From assembly GCF_004208635.1 (NCBI RefSeq), contig NZ_CP035806.1, positions 744,001-808,000 of the forward strand: 64,000 nucleotides of DNA, given 5' to 3'. The notes beneath the pieces were generated by a model. That model did no database searches, was not told the origin of the DNA, and saw nothing but the letters and a program-made list of their open reading frames with translations. This document shows positions 7,910 to 15,897 of the stretch, in pieces. Each line of letters starts with the position of its first letter. Positions within the stretch are counted from its first letter, which is position 1. The position numbers and the translations under genes were made by a program. The DNA is from Leucobacter triazinivorans (lineage in GTDB: Bacteria > Actinomycetota > Actinomycetes > Actinomycetales > Microbacteriaceae).

Positions 7910-9466
7910 GTGGCGCTGCAGAGGAGGGGGCGCCGGGGCGACGTTGCGCGGGATCCCGCAGCGCCGGATCCACCGGCGCCGGATCCCGCAGCGCCGGATC
8001 CACCGGCGCCGGATCCCGCAGCGCAGGATCCCGTGGCGCAGGACCCCGTGGCGCAGGACCCACCCGCGGCGCAGCGGCCGAGGCGCACCTGGTCGGGCAC
8101 GCGGCTGGTCGTCCTCGTCACGGCGGTCGCGGTCGTGTCCCTGCTCGCCGGCGTCGCGGTGATGCAGTTCGTCGTCTCGCCGGCCGAGATCGCGGCGCGC
8201 ACCGCCCCGCCCGAGCCGGGTCCGGTCACGGCACCCGTCGAGGAGCGGGTGATCGAGAACACCATAGTGGCGCGCGGCGAGGTCACCTACGCCGACGCGA
8301 TCGATGTGACGATCGACGCCGCGGCCGGGGAGGAGCGCCCCGTCGTCACGGGGCACGTGCCCGAGATCGGAACCGTGTTGAAGCCCGGCAACATCGCGCT
8401 GGAGGTGGCCGGACGGCCCGTCATCGTGCTGCCGGGGACGCTTCCCGCCTACCGCATGCTCAGCGTGGGCATGCGCGGCCCCGATGTCGTTCAGCTGAAG
8501 GACGCGCTGGGCGCCCTGGGCTACGCGGCCGGAGATCCCGGATCGGATCTCTTCGACTACGACACCGCCGCGGCGCTCGGCGCGCTCTACGAGCAGACCG
8601 GCTACGAGGCGGCCGACGGCGGCTCGGAGGCTCGGCTCGCGCTGCGCGACGCCGAGCGCGCGGTGCGCGACGCCAACACCGCGGTCGCGCAGGCTCAGGC
8701 CGACCTGAAGGATGCGAGCGACGGCGGTGCCAGGAACGTGATCGGCGAGCAGGCTGCGGTGAACTCGGCGTGGGTCGAACTCACCGACGCGCAGGAGTCC
8801 CTCGTCACCGCCCAGGAAGGGGTGCTGCCCCGGCTCCCGTCGAGCGAGGTGCTCTTCCTCGGCGATCTGCCGCGTCGCGTCGACGACGTCTCGGTGGCGC
8901 GCGGCGATATCCTCTCGGGCTCGCCGATGAGCGTCTCCGGCGCAGCGCTCACCATCATCGGATCACTGTCGAAGCAGGACGCCGAGCTGCTGAGCGAGGG
9001 AGACGAGGCCTTCTACCCGGGGCCCGGCGGCGAGGAGCTGCACGCGACCGTGCAGCGGATCGCGGCACCCGCTTCGCGCGGCGAATCCGAGGACGGGAGC
9101 CAGGAGGAGGGAGCATCCGACGGGAACGGGGGCGGCGGCCAGAGCGGCGGCGACCGCTACACGGTGACGCTGTCTCCCGGCGATCTCACGTCCGAGCAGA
9201 TCGAGGCGCTGCGCGGCACGAACGTGCGACTGCGCCTGCCGATCGCCTCGACCGACGGAGAGGTGCTGGCGGTGCCGCTCGCCGCACTCTCGGCGGGATC
9301 CGGCGGAGAGAACCGCGTCGAGCTGCTGATCGATGCGAAGAACGGGGCCGACGCCGAGACCGAGATCGTCGAGGTCGAGGCCGGGCTGGCGGCCGACGGC
9401 TATGTGGAGATCATCTCAGAGGAGCCGCGACTCGTCGCGGGAGCCAAGGTCGTGGTCGGCCGGTGA
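7910..9466 (+). CDS. HlyD/MacA-like adaptor with peptidoglycan-binding-like domain
   Basis: A 518-residue protein with a GTG start 4 bp after the lipoprotein stop. Order of parts: cytoplasmic Asp-Pro-Ala repeat region (residues 15-55), one transmembrane helix (about 65-88), a beta-rich barrel-like segment, a PG_binding_1-like stretch (VGMRGPDVVQLKDALGALGY, about 187-206), a coiled coil (about 235-300), and C-terminal MacA-like barrel domains with a Gly/Ser/Glu-rich insertion. This is the actinobacterial version of a periplasmic-adaptor-type subunit that works with MacB-like ABC transporters. It overlaps the ATPase gene by 4 bp (GTGA), indicating translational coupling. Confidence 0.8.
   Translation: MALQRRGRRGDVARDPAAPDPPAPDPAAPDPPAPDPAAQDPVAQDPVAQDPPAAQRPRRTWSGTRLVVLVTAVAVVSLLAGVAVMQFVVSPAEIAARTAPPEPGPVTAPVEERVIENTIVARGEVTYADAIDVTIDAAAGEERPVVTGHVPEIGTVLKPGNIALEVAGRPVIVLPGTLPAYRMLSVGMRGPDVVQLKDALGALGYAAGDPGSDLFDYDTAAALGALYEQTGYEAADGGSEARLALRDAERAVRDANTAVAQAQADLKDASDGGARNVIGEQAAVNSAWVELTDAQESLVTAQEGVLPRLPSSEVLFLGDLPRRVDDVSVARGDILSGSPMSVSGAALTIIGSLSKQDAELLSEGDEAFYPGPGGEELHATVQRIAAPASRGESEDGSQEEGASDGNGGGGQSGGDRYTVTLSPGDLTSEQIEALRGTNVRLRLPIASTDGEVLAVPLAALSAGSGGENRVELLIDAKNGADAETEIVEVEAGLAADGYVEIISEEPRLVAGAKVVVGR
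7951..8070 (+). repeat. 15/30-bp coding tandem repeat
   Basis: Two identical 30-bp units (7951-7980, 7981-8010) are followed by four diverged 15-bp half-units to 8070. They encode the (D-P-x-A-x)n region at the adaptor's N-terminus. The reading frame is kept because units are multiples of three. Confidence 0.9.
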
Positions 9467-10275
9467 GCAGCGTCGAGGGCACTTCTCCGGGATCCCGCGC
9501 GGCCGACCGTCGGGTGGTCCGTGCAGCGCGTCGCCGGGCGCGCGCCCGGGCCCGCGCGGCGAGCTCCGGCGTCGCAGGGGACATCTGCACCCCCGACGGC
9601 TCGGGCCCGCTCATCAGTCTCGACGACGTCACGCGGTTCTTCCCGGGCCCGCCTCCCGTGGCTGCGCTGCGCGGAGTCGATCTCACGGTCGAACGCGGCG
9701 ACTACCTGGCGATCGTCGGTCCGTCGGGCTCGGGCAAGTCGACGATGCTCAACACGCTCGGACTGCTCGACCGGCCGAGCACGGGCCGCTTCCTCTTCGA
9801 GGGCGTCGACGTCTCGCAGCTCGGCGATGACGAGCGCGCCGCGCTGCGCAGCCGGGCCATCGGCTTCGTATTCCAGTCGTTCCATCTGCTGTCCACCCGC
9901 ACCGTGCTCGAGAACGTGATGCTGGCGGGAGCGTACGCCGGTGCAGGCAGGGAACAGCGGGAACCGCTGGCCCGGGCGGCTCTCGAGCGCGTCGGCCTCT
10001 CGCATCGCGTCGACTTCTCCCCCGCAACGCTCTCAGGCGGCGAGCGCCAGCGCGTCGCGATCGCACGGGCCGTCTGCACCTCTCCGAGGCTGCTGCTGGC
10101 CGACGAGCCCACCGGCAACCTCGACCGCGAGAACTCCGCGTCGATCATGCGACTCTTCGACGAGCTGGGCGCCGATGGCCTCACGATCGTGATGATCACC
10201 CACGACGAGGCGGTCGCGGCGTCGGCGGGCCGGCGGGTGCGCATGCACGACGGCGAGCTCTCGGAGCTGGCATGA
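9463..10275 (+). CDS. ABC transporter ATP-binding protein (MacB/LolD type)
   Basis: A 270-residue ATPase. Walker A is GPSGSGKST, the Q-loop FVFQSFHLLS, the signature LSGGERQR and Walker B LLLADEPTGNLD, with the H-loop at MITHDEA. TRTVLENVMLAGAYAG after the Q-loop is typical of the MacB/LolD/FtsE class. An Arg/Ala-rich N-terminal extension of about 45 residues precedes the core when translation starts at GTG 9463, which overlaps the previous stop (GTGA). It powers the FtsX-like permease encoded next, whose start overlaps this gene's stop by 4 bp. Confidence 0.9.
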   Translation: MSSVEGTSPGSRAADRRVVRAARRRARARARAASSGVAGDICTPDGSGPLISLDDVTRFFPGPPPVAALRGVDLTVERGDYLAIVGPSGSGKSTMLNTLGLLDRPSTGRFLFEGVDVSQLGDDERAALRSRAIGFVFQSFHLLSTRTVLENVMLAGAYAGAGREQREPLARAALERVGLSHRVDFSPATLSGGERQRVAIARAVCTSPRLLLADEPTGNLDRENSASIMRLFDELGADGLTIVMITHDEAVAASAGRRVRMHDGELSELA

Positions 10276-11552
10276 CGCGCCGGGAGCGCGCCGGTCGGCG
10301 CGGTGCGCTGCTGCGGTTCAGAGGTCGCGACCGCGCACGACAGCCGGCGATCTCGCTGCGCGATCTGGCGCACGAGTCGCTCGAGGGGGTCGGTGCACGG
10401 CCGTCGCGCCTCGTGATCACCCTGATCGGCACGGTGCTCGGGATCGCCTCGCTCGTCGCGACGATCGGTTTCGCCCAGACCGCCGCGGGGCAGATCGCCC
10501 AGCAGTTCGACGCGCTGGCGGCGACACGTGTCACCGTCGAGCCAGGAACGACGAGCACTCCGGGCGGAAAGGAGCGCGCCACATCCCGCATTCCGTGGGA
10601 CGCCGTGGAGCGCACGGAGACGCTCGCCGGCGTCGAGCGCGCGGCGCTCTACGCGAAGGTGCCGAACGCACCCCGGGTGGACGCGGTGCAGGTGCAGGAT
10701 CCCTCGGCCGCGCAGCGGAGCTCACCACCCGTGATCGCGGCCTCGCCCGAGCTGCTCGACGTGGTGCGCGGATCGGTGCAGACGGGGCGCTTCTTCGATG
10801 CCGGGCACGAAGAGCGGAAGGACCGCGTCGTGGTGCTCGGAACTGGCGCGGCCGAGCAGCTCGGGATCAACCGCGTGACGGGACAGCCCGCGGTCTTCAT
10901 CGGCGACCGGGCCTACACGGTCATCGGCATTCTCGGAGACGTGGGCACGCGCAGCGGGTTGCTCGACTCCGTGATCGTTCCGGTGAGCACGGCCCGTGCC
11001 GGGCTCGGACTCGCCGCGGCCGACAGCCTCGACCTGCGCATCGACATCGGAGCGGGCTCGGTAGTCGCGCGGCAGGCTCCGCTCGCACTCGATCCCAACG
11101 CCCCCGAATCCTTCACCGTGTCGGCCCCAGGCACCGCGAACGAGCTCCAGGCGAACGTCGAAGCCGACATCAACGTGCTCTTCCTCGCGATCGGCGTCGT
11201 GGCGCTGCTGGGCGGCGGGATCGGCATCGCCAACGTGACGCTGCTCTCCGTGACGGAGCGACGCGGCGAGATCGGTCTGCGGCGAGCGCTGGGGGCGAGA
11301 ACAGGAGACATCGCCCGCCAGTTCATCCTCGAGTCGCTCACCACGGGCGTACTGGGCGGGCTCATCGGGGTGTCCATCGGCCTCTTCGCGCTCATCGGGG
11401 TGTGCCTGATCCAGCATTGGACCCCCGTGATCGCGCTTTGGGCCGCTCCCCTGGGCGTGGTCGTGGGCGCGCTCGTCGGTCTCGCAGCGGGAGCCTACCC
11501 CGCAGTGAAGGCGGCGCGGATCGAGCCGGTGGACGCGCTGCGCGACGCTTAG
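10272..11552 (+). CDS. MacB-like ABC permease (FtsX domain)
   Basis: A 426-residue permease with the MacB plan: cytoplasmic start, TM1 (about 46-66), a large extracytoplasmic domain, then three TM helices in the FtsX domain (LFLAIGVVALLGGGIGIANV, TGVLGGLIGVSIGLFALIGV, and a last helix before AAGAYPAVKAARIEPVDALR). The RRGEIGLRRALGA segment is characteristic. With the preceding ATPase and adaptor it should form a mechanotransmission-type export or resistance complex; the substrate is unknown. It is the last gene of cassette 1 and is convergent with the MarR gene. Confidence 0.9.
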   Translation: MTRRERAGRRGALLRFRGRDRARQPAISLRDLAHESLEGVGARPSRLVITLIGTVLGIASLVATIGFAQTAAGQIAQQFDALAATRVTVEPGTTSTPGGKERATSRIPWDAVERTETLAGVERAALYAKVPNAPRVDAVQVQDPSAAQRSSPPVIAASPELLDVVRGSVQTGRFFDAGHEERKDRVVVLGTGAAEQLGINRVTGQPAVFIGDRAYTVIGILGDVGTRSGLLDSVIVPVSTARAGLGLAAADSLDLRIDIGAGSVVARQAPLALDPNAPESFTVSAPGTANELQANVEADINVLFLAIGVVALLGGGIGIANVTLLSVTERRGEIGLRRALGARTGDIARQFILESLTTGVLGGLIGVSIGLFALIGVCLIQHWTPVIALWAAPLGVVVGALVGLAAGAYPAVKAARIEPVDALRDA

Positions 11553-11589
11553 CGGGCGGCGCGACGCACCGCGGCTCGCCGCCCGCGCG

Positions 11590-12153
11590 CTACGTCGCCG
11601 TCGGAGACTCCGCCTCGAGCAGCTCCGCCTGCGGCCGATCCGCGGCAGCGAGGTCGGTGAAGAACCGGATGAGGGTGTCTCGCTCTTCGGGGTCCATGGC
11701 CGCGACGACGGCAAAGCGACGCGCGTGCTGGCGTCCGATGGTGTCCCGCGCGGTTCTGCGCGTCGACTCGGTGACGCTGATGACGGTCGTGCGCCGATCG
11801 GTGGGGTGGGCCGAGCGTGTGAGATGCCCGGCGGCGACGAGACGGTCGATGAGCTTCGTAGTCGAGGCCGGCGAGATGTCGACGGCGCGCGCGATGTCCT
11901 TGGGCGTCATCGTCTCTCCCCTGCGCTGCGCGCCCATGATCATGCGGATCGCACGCATGTCGGTCTCGTTCAGCCGCATGTACCGGGCCGACAGCTTCGC
12001 CAGCGCCCGCCAAGACTCCTGCCACACGGCCAGCGCCTCCATCACGGCGAAGGCCTGGGCCGTGTCCGATGCGGAGAGACCATGCGTGTCCACGAGCGTC
12101 GGATCGAGAGATGCGCGTCGTGCGGAGGCGTCGGTCTCGCTGCGTCTGCTCAT
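11590..12153 (-). CDS. MarR-family transcriptional regulator
   Basis: A 187-residue protein with a winged-helix domain (about 65-135): MTPKDIARAVDISPASTTKLIDRLVAAGHLTRSAHPTDRRT, which contains the recognition helix and the DxR wing typical of MarR. It is divergent from hemH with an 85-bp AT-rich gap holding an inverted repeat (12189-12201), so it may regulate itself and hemH. Its stop faces cassette 1's permease (37 bp), so control of that exporter is also possible but less direct. The ligand is unknown. Confidence 0.88.
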   Translation of the reverse strand: MSRRSETDASARRASLDPTLVDTHGLSASDTAQAFAVMEALAVWQESWRALAKLSARYMRLNETDMRAIRMIMGAQRRGETMTPKDIARAVDISPASTTKLIDRLVAAGHLTRSAHPTDRRTTVISVTESTRRTARDTIGRQHARRFAVVAAMDPEERDTLIRFFTDLAAADRPQAELLEAESPTAT

Positions 12154-12188
12154 GGTCCCAGTATATATTTGTTATGCTAGGTTTAATA

Positions 12189-12201
12189 TTAGCCAAGCTA
12201 A
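12189..12201. promoter_or_regulatory. Inverted repeat in marR/hemH divergent region
   Basis: TTAGC-CAA-GCTAA, a perfect 5-3-5 inverted repeat, lies between the MarR and ferrochelatase genes in the only AT-rich part of the gap. A MarR operator is the simplest reading. The outer TTA/TAA pattern also faintly resembles a DtxR/IdeR box, but the match is poor. Confidence 0.4.
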
Positions 12202-12238
12202 CGAAATGGCGCGCAGCGGAATACGACTGGAGATGACG

Positions 12239-13471
12239 ATGACCCGTTCGACCAAGCAAGCGAGCGCCGCCGGCGAGCGGCGCGAGACGAAGCCGCCGCA
12301 GGCGGCCGCCGCCCGCTTCGCACCCGGCGCCCGGGTCGCCTCGGCGACCCCCGCCGCGGTCGCGGGCCCCGCTCACGTGGAACAGCCCATGGCCTACGAC
12401 GCGATTCTGCTGTCGGGGTTCGGCGGCCCCGAGGGCCCCGAGGACGTCATGCCCTTCCTCAGGAACGTGACGCGCGGGCGGGGCATCCCCGATGAGCGGC
12501 TCGAAGACGTGGCTCACCACTATCACGCGTTCGGCGGCGTGAGCCCGATCAACGAGCAGAATCGAGAGCTGCGTTCTGCCCTCGAGTCCGCCCTGCAGAC
12601 GGCAGGGATCCGGATCCCCGTCTACTGGGGCAACCGCAATTGGGCCCCCTACCTGGATGACGTGCTGGCCCAAGCCGCTGCCGATGGCGTGCGCCGCATG
12701 CTCGCGATCCCGACGAGCGCCTACTCGTCGTATTCGTCATGCCGCCAGTATCGCGAGGACTGGGCCGACGCCCTCGAGTCGGCCGAGCTGCAGGAGGTGA
12801 TGCAGATCGACAAGGTGCGTCAGTTCTTCTCCCACCCGGGATTCGTGCAGCCCTTCGTCGACGGCCTGCGCGCGGCGATCCAGGCCGCGGAGGCGGAAGG
12901 GCACGAGCGCTCGCGGATGGAGGTGCTCTTCTCGACGCACAGCATCCCCACCGCCGACGCCCGGCTCTCCGGGGCCGGCCTCTTCGACGGTGTGGAGGGC
13001 GGCGCCTACGCCGCGCAGCACCTGGCCGTCGCCGAGCGGGTGATGGCCGAGGCCGCGCCCGGGGTGGCCTGGCAGCTCGTCTACCAGTCGCGCTCCGGCT
13101 CGCCGTCCACACCCTGGTTGGAGCCCGATATCAACGACGCCATCGAGGCCCTCGAGCATCGCTCGGCCGTGCTCGTCGTGCCGATCGGCTTCGTGAGCGA
13201 TCACCTGGAGGTGCTGTGGGACCTCGATCACGAGGCCCGTGAGACCGCGGAGCGCGTGGGGCTGCAGATGCACCGAGTGCCCACGCCCGGCACCGACCCC
13301 GCCTTCGTCGCCGCGCTCGTCGATCTGGTCCAGGAGCGCGTCGTCGGCCGACCCGTCGGGCGCCGCAGGAACACCACCGGCATCGGGCCCTGGTTCGACG
13401 TGTGCCGGCCCGGCTGCTGCGCGAAGGGCGGAGCCTCCCCCCGCCCCGCCATCGCGGGCCTCGTCCCCTAG
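12239..13471 (+). CDS. hemH: Coproporphyrin/protoporphyrin ferrochelatase
   Basis: A 410-residue ferrochelatase that inserts iron in haem synthesis (coproporphyrin III in the actinobacterial pathway). The core begins AYDAILLSGFGGPEGPEDVMPFL; the catalytic His region is FSTHSIP, and LVYQSRSGSP...WLEPDI and VVPIGFVSDHLEVLWDLD are conserved. Cys168 and the C-terminal CRPGCC (389-394) are positioned as the [2Fe-2S] ligands of actinobacterial enzymes. The first 50 residues are a low-complexity Ala-rich extension. ATG 12239 has GGAG 6 bp upstream; 12206, 12233 and 12389 are alternatives. It is divergent from the MarR gene. Confidence 0.93.
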   Translation: MTRSTKQASAAGERRETKPPQAAAARFAPGARVASATPAAVAGPAHVEQPMAYDAILLSGFGGPEGPEDVMPFLRNVTRGRGIPDERLEDVAHHYHAFGGVSPINEQNRELRSALESALQTAGIRIPVYWGNRNWAPYLDDVLAQAAADGVRRMLAIPTSAYSSYSSCRQYREDWADALESAELQEVMQIDKVRQFFSHPGFVQPFVDGLRAAIQAAEAEGHERSRMEVLFSTHSIPTADARLSGAGLFDGVEGGAYAAQHLAVAERVMAEAAPGVAWQLVYQSRSGSPSTPWLEPDINDAIEALEHRSAVLVVPIGFVSDHLEVLWDLDHEARETAERVGLQMHRVPTPGTDPAFVAALVDLVQERVVGRPVGRRRNTTGIGPWFDVCRPGCCAKGGASPRPAIAGLVP

Positions 13472-13485
13472 GATCGTTCGCACAG

Positions 13486-13548
13486 AACACGGAACACGCA
13501 ACACGGAGCACGCAACACGCAACACGGAGCACGCAACACGGAGCGCAC
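13486..13548. repeat. 14-bp tandem repeat after hemH
   Basis: Four near-identical 14-bp units of AACACGGAGCACGC plus one 7-bp half-unit run through 13486-13548. It is not coding and has no spacer structure. It lies between hemH and the SDR gene, 47 bp before the latter's start. Confidence 0.9.
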
Positions 13549-13594
13549 AGGGCGGCACGTCCGATACCGGCGCGAGCGGAAGGCGAGGGGTCTC

Positions 13595-15205
13595 ATGACG
13601 GGTGACGAAGAGGCGACGCGCACGGGTTCCGTCGCGTTCAGCACTCCGGCGGGCTCCGAGGAGTACCTCCGAGCACGACCGAATCCCGATGGCTCGGCCC
13701 CCCGAGCACTCGTGCTCGGGGGAACGGGATACGTCGGGGGTCGGCTGATCCCGCGACTGCTCGCCGGCGGGTACCGCGTCCGCGTGCTCACCCGCACGCG
13801 GGAGCGCGCATCGGCGGCCGCCTGGGCGGACCGGGTCGAGATCCTGGTCGGTGACGCGTCGGATCGCGACGCCGTGCTGGAGGCGGCCGCGAGCGTGGAC
13901 GTGCTCTATCACCTGCTGCACTCGATGTCTTCCGGCGCGCACTTCGCCGAGGCCGACCGCCGGATCGCCCGCAACGTCGCGCGCGCCGCCGACGAGCAGG
14001 GCGTGCGACGAGTGATCTACCTCGGCGGCCTGCATCCCGAGCACGAGCGCCTCTCCCCGCACCTGGCGTCACGGCGGGAGGTCGGCGAGATCCTCCTCGG
14101 GGCGTCCACACCGGCGCTCGTGCTGCAGGCGGGCGTGATCATCGGCTCGGGCTCGGCATCGTTCGAGATGGTCCGGCACCTGACGGAGGTGCTGCCGGTG
14201 ATGCCGGCGCCCCGATGGGTGCGCAACTTCATCCAGCCGATCGCGATCCGCGACGTGCTGCACTACCTCCTGGCCGCACCGCGCATCGATGCCGAGCTGA
14301 ACGCCGCGCTCGACATCGGTGGGCCGGACGTGCTGCGCTACGGGCAGATGATGAACGGGTACGCCGTCGAGGCCGGACTGCCGCAGCGGCGGATCGCCTC
14401 GCTCCCGGTGCTCACCCCGAAGCTCGCCTCCCACTGGGTGGGGCTCGTGACGCCCGTACCCCGCCAGATCGCGCGCCCGCTGGTGGAATCGCTGCAGCAC
14501 GACTGCGTCATGCGGAACCACGATATCGACGCGTGGATCCCGCCGCCCCCGGAGGGGCTCACCGGGTACCGCCGCGCAGTGCGGCTCGCTCTCGGCCGCA
14601 TCGAGCTCGACGAGGTGGAGACGAGCTGGGTGGATGCGCGAATGCCCAGCGCACCGAGCGACCCGATGCCGAGCGATCCCGAGTGGGCGGGGCGGACGGT
14701 GTTCGTTGATGCGCGCCGGAAGACGTCGGCGGCGGATCCCGCGGCCGTCTGGCGATCCATCACCCAGATCGGCGGGGCGACCGGCTGGTACTCGGCGCCG
14801 GTACTGTGGGCGCTTCGCGGATTTCTCGACAGATGCCTCGGCGGGGTCGGCCTGCAGCGCGGCAGGCGGTCGCGCGCACGGCTGGCCGCCGGCGACGCCC
14901 TCGACGTCTGGCGCGTCGAGACGCTGGTGCCGGAGCGCCTGCTGCGGCTGCGCGCCGAGATGCGCGTTCCCGGCGAAGCCTGGCTCGAACTCGGCGTCGA
15001 GCCGCAGGGAACGGGGTCCACCTACCGTCAGCGCGCGGTGTTCTTCCCTCGAGGTCTCAGCGGCCGACTGTACTGGCTGGCGATGCTGCCCTTCCACGGG
15101 CTGATCTTCAGTGGAATGGTCAATCGCATCGTGACCCGGTCCGAAGCCGAGTCGGCGCCCGAACCCCGATCGCAGCCCGACTCGGCGACTCCGACGAGCG
15201 GCTGA
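13595..15205 (+). CDS. SDR-type NAD(P)-binding protein with DUF2867-like domain
   Basis: A 536-residue two-part protein. Residues about 35-330 are an atypical short-chain dehydrogenase/epimerase-like Rossmann domain (VLGGTGYVGGRLIPRLLAGG nucleotide-binding loop, then YHLLHSM and RVIYLGGL). Residues about 365-520 resemble the DUF2867/polyketide-cyclase-like fold (TVFVDARRKTSAADPAAVWR ... LYWLAMLPFHGLIF). Such fusions are annotated as SDR oxidoreductases with DUF2867; their substrate is unknown. ATG 13595 follows GAGGGG. It stands alone between hemH and a small lipoprotein gene. Confidence 0.8.
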   Translation: MTGDEEATRTGSVAFSTPAGSEEYLRARPNPDGSAPRALVLGGTGYVGGRLIPRLLAGGYRVRVLTRTRERASAAAWADRVEILVGDASDRDAVLEAAASVDVLYHLLHSMSSGAHFAEADRRIARNVARAADEQGVRRVIYLGGLHPEHERLSPHLASRREVGEILLGASTPALVLQAGVIIGSGSASFEMVRHLTEVLPVMPAPRWVRNFIQPIAIRDVLHYLLAAPRIDAELNAALDIGGPDVLRYGQMMNGYAVEAGLPQRRIASLPVLTPKLASHWVGLVTPVPRQIARPLVESLQHDCVMRNHDIDAWIPPPPEGLTGYRRAVRLALGRIELDEVETSWVDARMPSAPSDPMPSDPEWAGRTVFVDARRKTSAADPAAVWRSITQIGGATGWYSAPVLWALRGFLDRCLGGVGLQRGRRSRARLAAGDALDVWRVETLVPERLLRLRAEMRVPGEAWLELGVEPQGTGSTYRQRAVFFPRGLSGRLYWLAMLPFHGLIFSGMVNRIVTRSEAESAPEPRSQPDSATPTSG

Positions 15206-15290
15206 TCGCGCGGCGGATCGCGACGTTGGGCCGCTTCCCACCTTCGGGGCGTAGTCTCAGCGGGTACGCCGGACACGAGGGATCGGGGCT

Positions 15291-15878
15291 GTGGCAGTGG
15301 TGGAGATGAGTCGCTCTGCGAGAACCATCGGGTTCGTCGCGACGGTGTCTGCTGCGCTGCCCCTCTGCCTCGTCGGCTGCGCCGCAGCTCCGAGTGCGAG
15401 CGTGCAGGCGGCCGAACTGCGCGCCGCGGTCGATTCCGATCTACTCGAGGTGCCGGCGACGCGTGTCTACGACGTCTCGGGAACGCGCCTGCTCGCTCCG
15501 GGGGACAATCCGGTGCTGGAGTCCCTGCTCGACGAGCGCGTCACGTCGGCGGGATACCTGGTGCTCAACGACGGCGTGATCACGGAGGCGAGATACGAGG
15601 TGAACGCCGAGGGATTACCCCGGGCCGAGTTCGTGCTCACCGAGCCGACGGCCCTGCGACGGGCGAACAGCGAGGTCGGCACCGTGACCGTCACGGGCAC
15701 GCTCTCGGTGAACGGCTCCGTGCGCAACGGCACGAGTGTTCGACTGACGCCGACGGCGCTGAGCGAGGACGCCGCAGAGTTCGACGTCACGCTCAGCGTG
15801 CCAGACAACCCGCTGATCGCGAGCGGCGAGCTCCCGATCGACGAGATCTCGGCGCACCTCGTGCTCGTCGCCCGCTGA
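15291..15878 (+). CDS. Hypothetical lipoprotein
   Basis: A 195-residue protein from GTG 15291 (GAGGG 9 bp upstream); an internal ATG at 15306 is the alternative. A signal with lipobox LVGC near residue 30 predicts a membrane-anchored extracytoplasmic protein. The mature part is beta-rich-looking (TVTVTGTLSVNGSVRNGTSV, then FDVTLSVPDNPL). No family recognised. It is convergent with the CNNM gene pair (19 bp). Confidence 0.65.
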   Translation: MAVVEMSRSARTIGFVATVSAALPLCLVGCAAAPSASVQAAELRAAVDSDLLEVPATRVYDVSGTRLLAPGDNPVLESLLDERVTSAGYLVLNDGVITEARYEVNAEGLPRAEFVLTEPTALRRANSEVGTVTVTGTLSVNGSVRNGTSVRLTPTALSEDAAEFDVTLSVPDNPLIASGELPIDEISAHLVLVAR

Positions 15879-15897
15879 GCAGGCGCTCGCCGGCCGA

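Noticed and set aside
12184..12205. DtxR/IdeR iron box before hemH
   Set aside because: Only the outer TTA/TAA parts agree with the 19-bp consensus; the core does not.
10595..12238. Very long open frame upstream of and in frame with hemH
   Set aside because: It overlaps the permease and MarR genes, is Arg-rich throughout and reflects GC-rich read-through. The ferrochelatase core starts far downstream with a good ribosome site.
13486..13548. CRISPR-like array
   Set aside because: Units are contiguous 14-bp tandem copies with no unique spacers, and no cas gene is near.
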